Shown: in pieces, positions 17,374 through 25,448 of the stretch | Numbering within the stretch: position 1 is the first letter of the stretch | How the letters are laid out: each line of letters starts with the position of its first letter | Assembly (NCBI GenBank): GCA_946628045.1 | Contig: CAMOVZ010000005.1 | Span: 1-64,000, forward strand | From: an uncultured Caryophanales bacterium | GTDB taxonomy: Bacteria > Bacillota_I > Bacilli_A > RF39 > UBA660 | DNA: 64,000 nt | Direction of reading: 5' to 3' | The notes under the pieces: model-generated | Told to the model about the DNA's origin: nothing | Database searches by the model: none | What the model saw: only the letters and a program-made list of their open reading frames with translations | Made by a program: the position numbers and the translations under genes

Positions 17374-17415
17374 CTTTATTTATGGTATAATATACGCCTA
17401 TAAAGAGGGGATATT

Positions 17416-18084
17416 ATGAGTATATATCAACAAGAATGGAATAAATATGAAAATAGATTTAAAAGTTTAATGGCATGGGGTGCATTTAATGATCTTGTTA
17501 AACCGTTAGATAAAGAAATATTTACTAATTCAAGAAATTTATTCTATAATAATATACCAGCAATTTTACTATTGCTTGATTATAATTTAGTTCAAAGACA
17601 TTGTTATTCAAGAGCAAAGCTAATATCATATATGTTACATGACAAAGATGCAGAAGTAGTAGTAGCTAAAATAGATGGGCTTAAATATAATCCAATGTGT
17701 ATTGAAAAAAGAGTTAATGGTGAAGTCGATGATAAATATAGTGAACATTGTTATGTAAGAAGAAAAGAAGATGGAAGAGTATGGATATATGATACATCTT
17801 TAGGATTAAAAATTGCAGAAAGTGTATATAATGATATTCAAAATCCAGAAATAGTATCAATATCAAAACCACTAACTGATTTAAATGAAATAGGTATTAG
17901 TAGATATACATTAGTTGATTTAGATGAAAAAGCTCCATATATCAGAGGAGTTATCGCTGCACTAAAAGATGCATTAAAACCTGTTAGAAAAGAATATAAA
18001 GATTTAATATTAGATGAGTTAGAAGTAATAGATAAAAGTATATCAAAAGAAAATAAGGAGAAAGTTTATGGAAAACAAATGTAA
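17416..18084 (+). CDS. Transglutaminase/papain-like fold protein (predicted)
   Basis: 222 aa, no signal peptide. A Cys-His-Asp order typical of the transglutaminase-like fold is visible: Cys63 in RHCYSRAKLISYML (Cys at the head of a helix), His111 in EHCYVRRKEDG and Asp126 in WIYDTSLG. I do not recognise the exact family; the catalytic assignment is an inference from spacing. A second protein with the same arrangement is at 37678. It overlaps the next gene by 17 bases in another frame, so the two are likely coupled. Confidence 0.55.
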   Translation: MSIYQQEWNKYENRFKSLMAWGAFNDLVKPLDKEIFTNSRNLFYNNIPAILLLLDYNLVQRHCYSRAKLISYMLHDKDAEVVVAKIDGLKYNPMCIEKRVNGEVDDKYSEHCYVRRKEDGRVWIYDTSLGLKIAESVYNDIQNPEIVSISKPLTDLNEIGISRYTLVDLDEKAPYIRGVIAALKDALKPVRKEYKDLILDELEVIDKSISKENKEKVYGKQM

Positions 18085-18388
18085 TGGAAAACATATCGCA
18101 TTATTTTGTTTATCAGATATGGATGATAATAAAATAAAAACAAAAGGATACCAATGTGTTTGTTTAGAATGTGATACGTTAGTAAATATAAAAGAAAATA
18201 TAAAAGAAATGAATAATGTAATTTATAGAAAAACAGATCTAGATCCATTTATGGAATATATGACTACAGTTAGAACTGAATATAAAAGTCATATTTCAAA
18301 AGGATTAACTCCTGAAGAAGCAGTACTTTCTATGAATTCACAAAAAGAAGAAAAGCCAAAGCAATTTAAAAAGACTACTAATAATTAG
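18068..18388 (+). CDS. Small protein with Cys motif, unknown
   Basis: 106 aa. The N-terminal half contains four Cys (two of them in CVCLEC) and His, which could form a small zinc site; the C-terminal half is helical. No family recognised. AAGGAG (18056-18061) lies correctly before the ATG, inside the end of the preceding gene, so the start is supported although the frames overlap. Confidence 0.6.
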   Translation: MENKCNGKHIALFCLSDMDDNKIKTKGYQCVCLECDTLVNIKENIKEMNNVIYRKTDLDPFMEYMTTVRTEYKSHISKGLTPEEAVLSMNSQKEEKPKQFKKTTNN

Positions 18389-18398
18389 TAGTTTTTCT
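18374..18398 (+). terminator. Terminator before trxA
   Basis: Stem ACTACTAA/TTAGTAGT (18374-18381, 18385-18392) overlaps the stop codon and is followed by T's. Confidence 0.7.
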
Positions 18399-18447
18399 TT
18401 TAAAATAATAAAATATAGGGTATTATATTAATAGAAAGAGGTGTCTT

Positions 18448-18759
18448 ATGAAAGTAATAGAAGTTAATGAAGATAATTTTCCAGAAGAAGTATTAAATGC
18501 AAAAACTAAAGTTTTAGTAGATTTTAATGCAGAATGGTGTGGTCCTTGTAAAATGATAAGACCAGTTCTTGATAAATATGCAGAAGATCATGATAATGTT
18601 AAAATAGTTTCAGTAAATGTAGATAATAATAGTGAACTTGCTAAGAAGTATAATGTGTTTTCAATTCCATGTCTAGTATTAGTAAAAGATGGAGAAGAAA
18701 TAAATAGATCAGTAGGTTTAATATCTAATAGTCAAATAGAAGAATTAATAGGTGAATAA
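18448..18759 (+). CDS. trxA: Thioredoxin
   Basis: 103 aa, full length. Active site WCGPCKM (Cys31, Cys34) follows VDFNAEW, and the cis-Pro loop is FSIPCLVLV (about residue 75). One unusual point is the extra Cys directly behind the cis-Pro. It keeps cytoplasmic thiols reduced; its electron donor is encoded directly downstream, with trxB starting one base after the trxA stop. Confidence 0.95.
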   Translation: MKVIEVNEDNFPEEVLNAKTKVLVDFNAEWCGPCKMIRPVLDKYAEDHDNVKIVSVNVDNNSELAKKYNVFSIPCLVLVKDGEEINRSVGLISNSQIEELIGE

Positions 18760-18760
18760 T

Positions 18761-19633
18761 ATGTATGATATTTTAATAATAGGAGCTGGTCCTGCTGGAT
18801 TAACTGCTGCTATATATGGAGCTAGAGCTAATAAAAAAGTCTTAGTTTTAGAAGCATTAAACTATGGAGGCGCAATCATAAATACTCCAAATATAGAAAA
18901 CTATCCAGTAGAAGAAAATATTTCAGGTTTTGACTTTGCAACTAAATTATATAATCAAGTAATTAATTTAGGAGTAGAAGTTAAATTTGAAAAAGTAATT
19001 AATATTAAAGATAATGAAGTAGAAACAAATAAAACTAAATATAATACAAAAACTATTATAATAGCTTCAGGATTAAATACACGTAAATTATTACTTCCAA
19101 ATGAAGAAGAATTAATAGGTAAAGGTATAAGTTATTGTGCTACATGTGATGGTGCTTTTTATAAAGGAAAAGACGTTGCCGTAGTAGGTGGAGGTAATAC
19201 TGCTTTAGAAGATGTATTATACCTATCAAATATATGTAATAAAATATATTTAATACATAGAAGAAATGAATTTAGAGCGGATAGTATTACAGTATCTAAA
19301 GTATTAGAAAAACAAAATGTAGAAGTATTATATGATAGTGTTATTACTAAAATAAATGGAGAAAACCATTTAGAAAGTATTGAAGTAAACAATAATAAAA
19401 CACTAGATATAGAAGGATTATTTATAGCTATAGGTAAAAACCCAACAATAGATTTCATTGATATAAAATTAACTACTGATGGTTATATAGATTCAAATGA
19501 ATCTTGTCATACAAATATAGATGGTATATTTGTAGCTGGTGATATTAGAAATAAAGATCTACGCCAATTAGTAACTGCTACTAGTGATGGAGCAATAGCA
19601 GCTACTGAAGCAATTAAATATATAAATAAATAG
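18761..19633 (+). CDS. trxB: Thioredoxin-disulfide reductase
   Basis: 290-aa FAD/NADPH flavoprotein. FAD Rossmann site GAGPAG (8-13), redox-active CATC (Cys126, Cys129), NADPH site VVGGGNTALE (141-150) with HRR further on, and the C-terminal FAD loop GIFVAGDIR. Start placed at the ATG after AGGTGAATAAT. Forms an operon with trxA and reduces it with NADPH. The length is slightly shorter than the usual 305-315 aa but no motif is missing. Confidence 0.93.
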   Translation: MYDILIIGAGPAGLTAAIYGARANKKVLVLEALNYGGAIINTPNIENYPVEENISGFDFATKLYNQVINLGVEVKFEKVINIKDNEVETNKTKYNTKTIIIASGLNTRKLLLPNEEELIGKGISYCATCDGAFYKGKDVAVVGGGNTALEDVLYLSNICNKIYLIHRRNEFRADSITVSKVLEKQNVEVLYDSVITKINGENHLESIEVNNNKTLDIEGLFIAIGKNPTIDFIDIKLTTDGYIDSNESCHTNIDGIFVAGDIRNKDLRQLVTATSDGAIAATEAIKYINK

Positions 19634-19654
19634 AGTTCATTGAACTCTTTTTTA
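19632..19654 (+). terminator. Terminator after trxB
   Basis: Stem AGAGTTC/GAACTCT (19632-19638, 19642-19648) with T run. A TGATATAAT promoter element follows (TATAAT 19665-19670). Confidence 0.75.
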
Positions 19655-19688
19655 TTTGTTGTGATATAATAATAACGTAGGTGATATT

Positions 19689-20819
19689 ATGACTATATAT
19701 GATTATATTAAAAAATATGGTGAATATTCCTTTGAAGAAAAAGAATTTAATGAGGTAGATTGTGTTATATTTTCTGCTATGGGTTATGCCGACTTAGAAG
19801 GTATAATGACTAAAAATAGTAAAAAAACTATAGAAGAAATCTCTAAAGAACATAAAAAATTACATAAAGGAAGAGATAAAAATATAATAGCTACTAGAGT
19901 AGCACATAAAATATTTTATACAATGGAAAACACTAAAAGATATAAAGACTGTCTAGTATATAATTATGATTATATAGGAAATTTTGATATACAATTTGGA
20001 GTATTCTCAATCGAATATCAAAAAAATAAAGTATATGTAGTATTTGAAGGAACAGATAAATTATTCTCAGGCTGGATAGAAGATTTTATGCTAAGTTGTG
20101 AATTCCCAACCATATCTCATAAAAAAGCCATTAATTACTTAAATAAACATTATACATTCAATAATAAAGAATTAATAGTAGGAGGACATTCAAAAGGAGG
20201 AAATCTCGCTTTAGTAGCTGGAATGTATGCAAATTTTATTGTAAAAAGTAAAATTAAATTAATTTGTAATGCTGATGGACCAGGATTATTAGATAAACAA
20301 TTTAATTCATTTAAATTTAAAGAAATAAAAGATAGATATATACATGTAATTCCAGAAACATCATATATAGGATTATTCTTAAATCATACAAACGATAAAA
20401 TAGTAAAAACATCAAGTAAAGGATTGTTATCACATGCAGCTAATTATTGGCTAGTAGAAGATGATAAATTTATTGAAGCAGCATCATTAAATACAATGTC
20501 TAGATCACTAGATGAAAAATTAAAAAATTGGCTTATCAAATATAATAATCAAGATAAATTTAATTTTGTAAGTAATTTAGACATGTTATTAAGAAAAGCT
20601 GATGTTAGTAGTGCTTTAGAATTAGTAAGTAAAAATACTAAAATATTTAGATTACTAAGAGAATCAAAAGACATGGATGAAGAAACTAAAAAAATAATAA
20701 AAGAGTTATTAAATATAGTAATAGACTGCTATAAAACAGCTAAAAAAGAAGAATATAAAGAATTATTAAATAATGTATTTAAAAATAAACAAAACAATCA
20801 AAACGAGCAAGGAGTATAA
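19689..20819 (+). CDS. Mbeg1-like/DUF2974 alpha/beta-hydrolase (lipase-like)
   Basis: 376 aa. GGHSKGGNLAL (about residues 160-170) is the GxSxG nucleophile elbow of an alpha/beta-hydrolase, with Ser163 as nucleophile; the sequence before it (VYVVFEGTDKLFSGWIEDF) matches the class 3 lipase-like DUF2974 family. Cytoplasmic by prediction. Role in the cell unknown. The ATG follows GTAGGTGATATT. The C-terminal about 90 residues are helical and charged. Confidence 0.75.
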   Translation: MTIYDYIKKYGEYSFEEKEFNEVDCVIFSAMGYADLEGIMTKNSKKTIEEISKEHKKLHKGRDKNIIATRVAHKIFYTMENTKRYKDCLVYNYDYIGNFDIQFGVFSIEYQKNKVYVVFEGTDKLFSGWIEDFMLSCEFPTISHKKAINYLNKHYTFNNKELIVGGHSKGGNLALVAGMYANFIVKSKIKLICNADGPGLLDKQFNSFKFKEIKDRYIHVIPETSYIGLFLNHTNDKIVKTSSKGLLSHAANYWLVEDDKFIEAASLNTMSRSLDEKLKNWLIKYNNQDKFNFVSNLDMLLRKADVSSALELVSKNTKIFRLLRESKDMDEETKKIIKELLNIVIDCYKTAKKEEYKELLNNVFKNKQNNQNEQGV

Positions 20820-20820
20820 T

Positions 20821-21522
20821 ATGAAAAAATGTGTATTAATAGGTGGAGGAGACACAGGACGTGGTGAAACTACTTATACAACTAAAGAAATAGATGAAGA
20901 AATAGTAAAAATGACTGAAAAAGAAAATCCTAACTTCTTATTTATAGGACTAGCTTCAAGTCATGCTGATTCGTATTATGATACTATGAAAAAAATATAT
21001 AAGGACTTAGGATGTACTACTGTATATTTAAAAAAATCTAATTTAGTAAATAATCCTGATATAGTAAAACAAAAAATAAATGATGCTGATATCATTTATA
21101 TATGTGGTGGAGATACAGTAAAACTATTAGATCATGTAAAAGAATATAAAATAGAAGATTTACTATTAGAAGCATATAATAAAGGTACAGTATTAGCTGG
21201 TATGTCAGCTGGAGCTATACTTTTATCCACAAAAGGTTTCTCAGACAGTTTAATAGTAAGAAATGAATCTGATAAACATGAATTTATTAAAGGATTAAAT
21301 TTTGTAAATATTAATTTTTGTCCACATTATCACTCTAATCCAATTAAAACTAAAGAATTAGAAGAATACCTATCTAAAAATAATGATGAAGTTTATTCAT
21401 TAGAAAATAATACTGCATTAAAAATAATAGATGATAAGATATCTATTATTAAATCAGATAAGAAATCTAAAGTATATTTAGTAAGTTATAAAGATAAACT
21501 AATTGAAAAGGAAATTAAATGA
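20821..21522 (+). CDS. Peptidase S51 (dipeptidase E / cyanophycinase-like)
   Basis: 233 aa. GMSAGA holds the nucleophile (Ser129), YICGGDTVKL is the conserved GG[ND]T block (about 94-103), and a His from FCPHYHSN follows. The start behind AAGGAG (20810-20815) is chosen over an upstream in-frame ATG that would run into the hydrolase gene. It likely cleaves dipeptides with N-terminal acidic residues. It overlaps the next gene by ATGA. A broken second S51 gene is at 27967. Confidence 0.82.
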   Translation: MKKCVLIGGGDTGRGETTYTTKEIDEEIVKMTEKENPNFLFIGLASSHADSYYDTMKKIYKDLGCTTVYLKKSNLVNNPDIVKQKINDADIIYICGGDTVKLLDHVKEYKIEDLLLEAYNKGTVLAGMSAGAILLSTKGFSDSLIVRNESDKHEFIKGLNFVNINFCPHYHSNPIKTKELEEYLSKNNDEVYSLENNTALKIIDDKISIIKSDKKSKVYLVSYKDKLIEKEIK

Positions 21523-22397
21523 AAGAAAAATTAATACATCTAATAGAAATAATATTAATTCTTATAATAGTTTTTTTCTTATTTTATAAACCAAAAGCAC
21601 CTAAAAAAACAGAATCTACTTTTAGTGAAGATAATCCTTTTCAAATACAATTTATTGATGTAGGAGAGGCTGATTGTATTTTAATTAAAAGTAATGATGA
21701 ATATATTCTAGTAGATGCAGGTAATAATAAAGATGGTAATAATTTAGTAGAATATTTTAAAAGTATTGGTATTACTAAATTTAATTATGTTGTAGGAACA
21801 CATCCACATGAAGATCATATAGGTGGGCTAGATTATATTATAAGAGAATTTGATATAGACCATTTTTTAATGCCTGATGTAAAATTAGATTATATAACTT
21901 ATACTGAAGTAATAGAAGAGTTAAAAAATAAAAATATTCAATTAGAAATACCTAAAATAGATGATATATATAATGTAAATGATACAATTATAAAAGTATT
22001 GTGGTTAGATAATAAAGAAGATATAAATGATGATTCTATAGTATTAAAAATAATATATAAAAATACATCATTCTTACTAACCGCAGATATATCTAAAAAT
22101 GTAGAATTAAACTTATTAGATAAAGATATAAAAAGTGATCTATTAAAAGTAGCACATCATGGATCGCAATATTCTACAAGTGCCCAATTTCTAAATAAAG
22201 TAGACCCATCATTCGCAGTTATTTCTGTAGGAAAGAATAATGATTATAATTTTCCTAAAAAAATAACTCTAGATAAATTAAATAAATTAGATATAAAAAC
22301 ATATAGAACTGATGAATTAGGCACAATAATTGTATCTAGTGATGGAGATAATATTTCATTTAAAACAATTAAAACTAACACAAATAAAGAAGACTAA
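21519..22397 (+). CDS. ComEC-like metallo-beta-lactamase-fold hydrolase
   Basis: 292 aa. An N-terminal membrane helix (about 6-24) puts the domain outside the cell. The MBL fold is shown by FIDVGEADCILI, VDAGNN, the metal site THPHEDHIGG (about 91-100) and the VAHHGS motif (about 208-213), all typical of the C-terminal domain of ComEC/Rec2 that degrades one DNA strand in competence. Here the domain stands alone without the ComEC channel, as in several Firmicutes. Nuclease or phosphodiesterase activity is inference. Confidence 0.8.
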   Translation: MKEKLIHLIEIILILIIVFFLFYKPKAPKKTESTFSEDNPFQIQFIDVGEADCILIKSNDEYILVDAGNNKDGNNLVEYFKSIGITKFNYVVGTHPHEDHIGGLDYIIREFDIDHFLMPDVKLDYITYTEVIEELKNKNIQLEIPKIDDIYNVNDTIIKVLWLDNKEDINDDSIVLKIIYKNTSFLLTADISKNVELNLLDKDIKSDLLKVAHHGSQYSTSAQFLNKVDPSFAVISVGKNNDYNFPKKITLDKLNKLDIKTYRTDELGTIIVSSDGDNISFKTIKTNTNKED

Positions 22398-22410
22398 TAA
22401 TTAGTCTTTT
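22390..22410. terminator. Bidirectional terminator
   Basis: Stem AAGACTAA/TTAGTCTT (22390-22397, 22401-22408) lies between convergent genes. Confidence 0.75.
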
Positions 22411-22661
22411 TTACATTTATTAATAATCTTAGCTTTATCTATATAAAATTTATTATTAATTTTCTTAACTTTATGATATTTATAATTATATTCAATACCA
22501 TTATCATCCCTCATAGGAATTATTTCTCTATATATAGTTCTATCACAATATATAGTAATCTTATCAATTATTTTCAAATCATTTAATTCTCTATATTTAG
22601 GTAATTTAACAAATAAACTAAATATAAATAATATTATAAATAAAATAATAGTCTTTCTCAT
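22401..22661 (-). CDS. Small membrane-anchored or secreted protein, unknown
   Basis: 86 aa, with an N-terminal hydrophobic segment (about 4-18) and a basic, Tyr/Ile-rich remainder containing two Cys. No family recognised. The start codon overlaps the stop of the GerA gene (ATGA), so the two are translated together. In germination operons the third gene encodes a GerC lipoprotein; this protein is far shorter and has no lipobox. Confidence 0.55.
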   Translation of the reverse strand: MRKTIILFIILFIFSLFVKLPKYRELNDLKIIDKITIYCDRTIYREIIPMRDDNGIEYNYKYHKVKKINNKFYIDKAKIINKCKKD

Positions 22662-24043
22662 TTATATTTCCCCCTAATAATATTATTAGATAATTTAGTA
22701 TTTCTTTTTCTAATCCTAGTATCTATTTTTATAATAGAGTCTTTTATTTCATTTTTATCAAAACTTAAATAATTATAACCAAATGTCTCTGTAGTTAATA
22801 GATTAAATAACATTATTATTCCACCTAGTATAACTCCATATATGCCAAATATAGTAGAAAGTATAAGTATAAATATTTTATACGTTCTAATTGCATTAGA
22901 AAGCTCTATAGAACTAAATATAAGCCCAGCAATAGAACTTATCGCAATAATTATAATCATAATAGGGGAGACAATCCCAGCCGACACTGCAGCATCACCA
23001 AGTATTAATCCGCCAAGTATAGATATAGCACTACCACTAGTCGCACTCATACGTAAATCTGATTCTTTTAATATTTCAAAACATATAATCATAAATATAG
23101 CTTCAATATAAGCAGGAAAAGGCACAAAAGTTCTCCCAGCTTTTAATACTAATAATAAGTCAAGTGGAACTAAGTTATAATTACGAGTCGTAATAGCTAT
23201 ATATAAACCAGGAATAAATATCGCAATTAAAAAAGCAAATAATCTAATTATTCTAATAAAACTAGCATTAAAACTTTTTTGAAAATAATCATCAGTTGTA
23301 TGAAAAAAATCTATAAAAAAACTAGGTAATATTAATACATAAGGACTATTATCTACTAGTATTACTACTTTACCCTCAAGTAGTGCCATACTACACTTAT
23401 CAGGACGTTCAGTCATTATTAAAGTAGGAAATAAATTAAAGTTATTTTCTAAAGAATTCTTTAAATAACTAGAATCTATTATTCCATCTATATTAATTTT
23501 ATTTAAATTCTTCTTTATATGTTCTACTAAGTCCTTTTTAACAATACCATCTATATATAAAATACCTATTTTAGTATCACTATATCTACCGATATTTATA
23601 TTTTCTACTTTTAACTTATCAGATTTTATTCTTCTTCTAATAAGACCTAAATTAGTATTATAAACCTCTGAAAAAGCATCTTTTGGTCCACTAAGTGATA
23701 ATTCACTATCTACTTTAGTAATACCTCTATCTAAATTACTTCTTAATTCTACTGCATATATATCTTTATATATAATAACTACAAATCCATTATTTATATA
23801 ATTAATAATATTTTCTTCATCTATTTTAATTAAATTAATACTAGGTATACTATTTTCTAAATTATTTAAATCTTTAACTTTTAATTTAGTTAATCTATAT
23901 AATATGAATTCATTAATACTCTTAGTATCAGTTAATACTTCATTATATATAATATTAATAGTCTTATTTTTTATTTTTATATAATCAAATATATAATCTT
24001 TAGAAGGATATAAATTTTTCTTAACCTTTTCAAGTATCTCCAT
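22658..24043 (-). CDS. GerA-type spore germination protein (GerAA family)
   Basis: 461 aa. Soluble N-terminal half with the family block GPKDAFSEVYNTNLGLIRRR (about 124-143), then a membrane half with PGLYIAITTRNYNLVP and the PFPAYIEAIFMIICFEILKE block, followed by several helices. These are the typical motifs of the A subunit of nutrient germinant receptors in spore membranes. The second start codon is chosen because GGTGA is well placed for it; an ATG 12 bases upstream has no ribosome site. No gerB and no true gerC gene is adjacent. In asporogenous organisms such proteins may have another use. Confidence 0.85.
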   Translation of the reverse strand: MEILEKVKKNLYPSKDYIFDYIKIKNKTINIIYNEVLTDTKSINEFILYRLTKLKVKDLNNLENSIPSINLIKIDEENIINYINNGFVVIIYKDIYAVELRSNLDRGITKVDSELSLSGPKDAFSEVYNTNLGLIRRRIKSDKLKVENINIGRYSDTKIGILYIDGIVKKDLVEHIKKNLNKINIDGIIDSSYLKNSLENNFNLFPTLIMTERPDKCSMALLEGKVVILVDNSPYVLILPSFFIDFFHTTDDYFQKSFNASFIRIIRLFAFLIAIFIPGLYIAITTRNYNLVPLDLLLVLKAGRTFVPFPAYIEAIFMIICFEILKESDLRMSATSGSAISILGGLILGDAAVSAGIVSPIMIIIIAISSIAGLIFSSIELSNAIRTYKIFILILSTIFGIYGVILGGIIMLFNLLTTETFGYNYLSFDKNEIKDSIIKIDTRIRKRNTKLSNNIIRGKYK

Positions 24044-24118
24044 ATAATTCACCATTATTAGTATGTATAAATATTTTCTTTCTATGTATCTTTTGATATA
24101 ATAAAAAAGAGGGATATT

Positions 24119-25315
24119 ATGAGAGTAGAAGTATTAAAATTAGATAATTTTGGAAGAGGTATTGCCTATATAAATGATAAAATTTGTTTTATAGAAAATG
24201 CACTACCTAATGAAATAGTAGAAATAGAAATAGTAAAAGAAAATAAAAAATATATTGAAGCAAGAGTAATTAAATATATAGAAAAATCCCCTCTAAGAAT
24301 AGAAGAAGAATGTCCTTATTCTAATATATGTGGAGGATGTAATCTAAATCATATATGTTTTAACGATGAAAATAGATTTAAATTAAATAAAGTAAAAGAT
24401 ATTATGAATAAATACGCTAATATCGATAAAGATTTAGTAAAAACTATTATCTACCATGATAGAAACAATTATAGAAATAAACTTATATTACATGGTAAAG
24501 ATAATTATATAGGTTTATATAAAGAAAATACTAATGAAATAATACCTATACAAACTTGTTTAATATCTAATCCTAAGATAAATGAAATAATAAAAGTATT
24601 AAATAATACTAATAAAGAAATAAAAGAAGTAATTATAAAAACATCTAATGATAATTCTAAAGTAATGGTAAAAATTATTGGTAATATAGATAATGTTGAT
24701 ATATTAAAAAAAATTTGTGATGTATTAATTATAAATAATAAATATCTAACAAAAGATAAAGTAATAGAAACTAATATTGGTAATAAAAAATATCTAGAAG
24801 GAATAGATTCATTTTTTCAAGTAAATAATACTCTAACAAAAGAATTATATGATGAAGTATTGTTAAATGTTAAAGATAAAAACTATAAAACTATATTAGA
24901 TTTATATTGTGGTACAGGAACTATAGGTATATATGTATCAGACTATGTAAAAGAAGTAATAGGGATAGATTATAATGAATCTAATATAAATGATGCTAAT
25001 AAAAATAAGAAATTAAATAATATAAATAATATTAGTTTTATATGTGATAAAGTAGAAAATAAAATAGATGAATTCAATGATATAGATTTAGTAATAATAG
25101 ATCCTCCTAGAGCTGGATTAGACGAGAAAACAAGAAAATACTTAAAAGAAATAAATTCAAAAGAAATAATATATGTATCATGTGATCCAGTAACACTAGC
25201 TAGAGATATAAAAGACTTAGATACTTATAAAGTTAAATATATAAAAGTATTTAATATGTTTCCAAGAACTTATCATGTGGAAACAGTCTTGGTTTTAGAA
25301 AAGAAAGATGTTTAA
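24119..25315 (+). CDS. rlmD: 23S rRNA (uracil-C5)-methyltransferase, RlmD/RlmCD type
   Basis: 398 aa. TRAM-like N-terminus (1-58), an iron-sulfur Cys set CPYSNICGGC (three Cys) with a fourth in the linker, the methyltransferase core ILDLYCGTGTIGIY (SAM site), IDPPRAGLDEK, and the catalytic Cys in YVSCDPVTLARD. It makes 5-methyluridine in 23S rRNA, in Bacilli at one or both of positions 747 and 1939 (E. coli numbering). It is full length, with its own TGATATAAT promoter element (TATAAT 24097-24102). Confidence 0.9.
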   Translation: MRVEVLKLDNFGRGIAYINDKICFIENALPNEIVEIEIVKENKKYIEARVIKYIEKSPLRIEEECPYSNICGGCNLNHICFNDENRFKLNKVKDIMNKYANIDKDLVKTIIYHDRNNYRNKLILHGKDNYIGLYKENTNEIIPIQTCLISNPKINEIIKVLNNTNKEIKEVIIKTSNDNSKVMVKIIGNIDNVDILKKICDVLIINNKYLTKDKVIETNIGNKKYLEGIDSFFQVNNTLTKELYDEVLLNVKDKNYKTILDLYCGTGTIGIYVSDYVKEVIGIDYNESNINDANKNKKLNNINNISFICDKVENKIDEFNDIDLVIIDPPRAGLDEKTRKYLKEINSKEIIYVSCDPVTLARDIKDLDTYKVKYIKVFNMFPRTYHVETVLVLEKKDV

Positions 25316-25332
25316 AAGGACATCTTTTTTTT
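25304..25332 (+). terminator. Terminator after rlmD
   Basis: Stem AAAGATGT/ACATCTTT (25304-25311, 25320-25327) with T run. Confidence 0.75.
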
Positions 25333-25417
25333 ATCGTAAAATAGTAATATTCCGATCCTTTACACTTTTTTAATTAATTAATTAAATTAATGTGAAAAAA
25401 ATACCTAAACTTTATGT

Positions 25418-25423
25418 TATAAT
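25418..25423 (+). promoter_or_regulatory. Extended -10 element for the variable surface protein
   Basis: ATGTTATAAT (TATAAT 25418-25423) ahead of GTAGAGGTGG and the ATG at 25449. Confidence 0.55.
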
Positions 25424-25448
25424 GGTATAGGATAGTAGAGGTGGCTTT

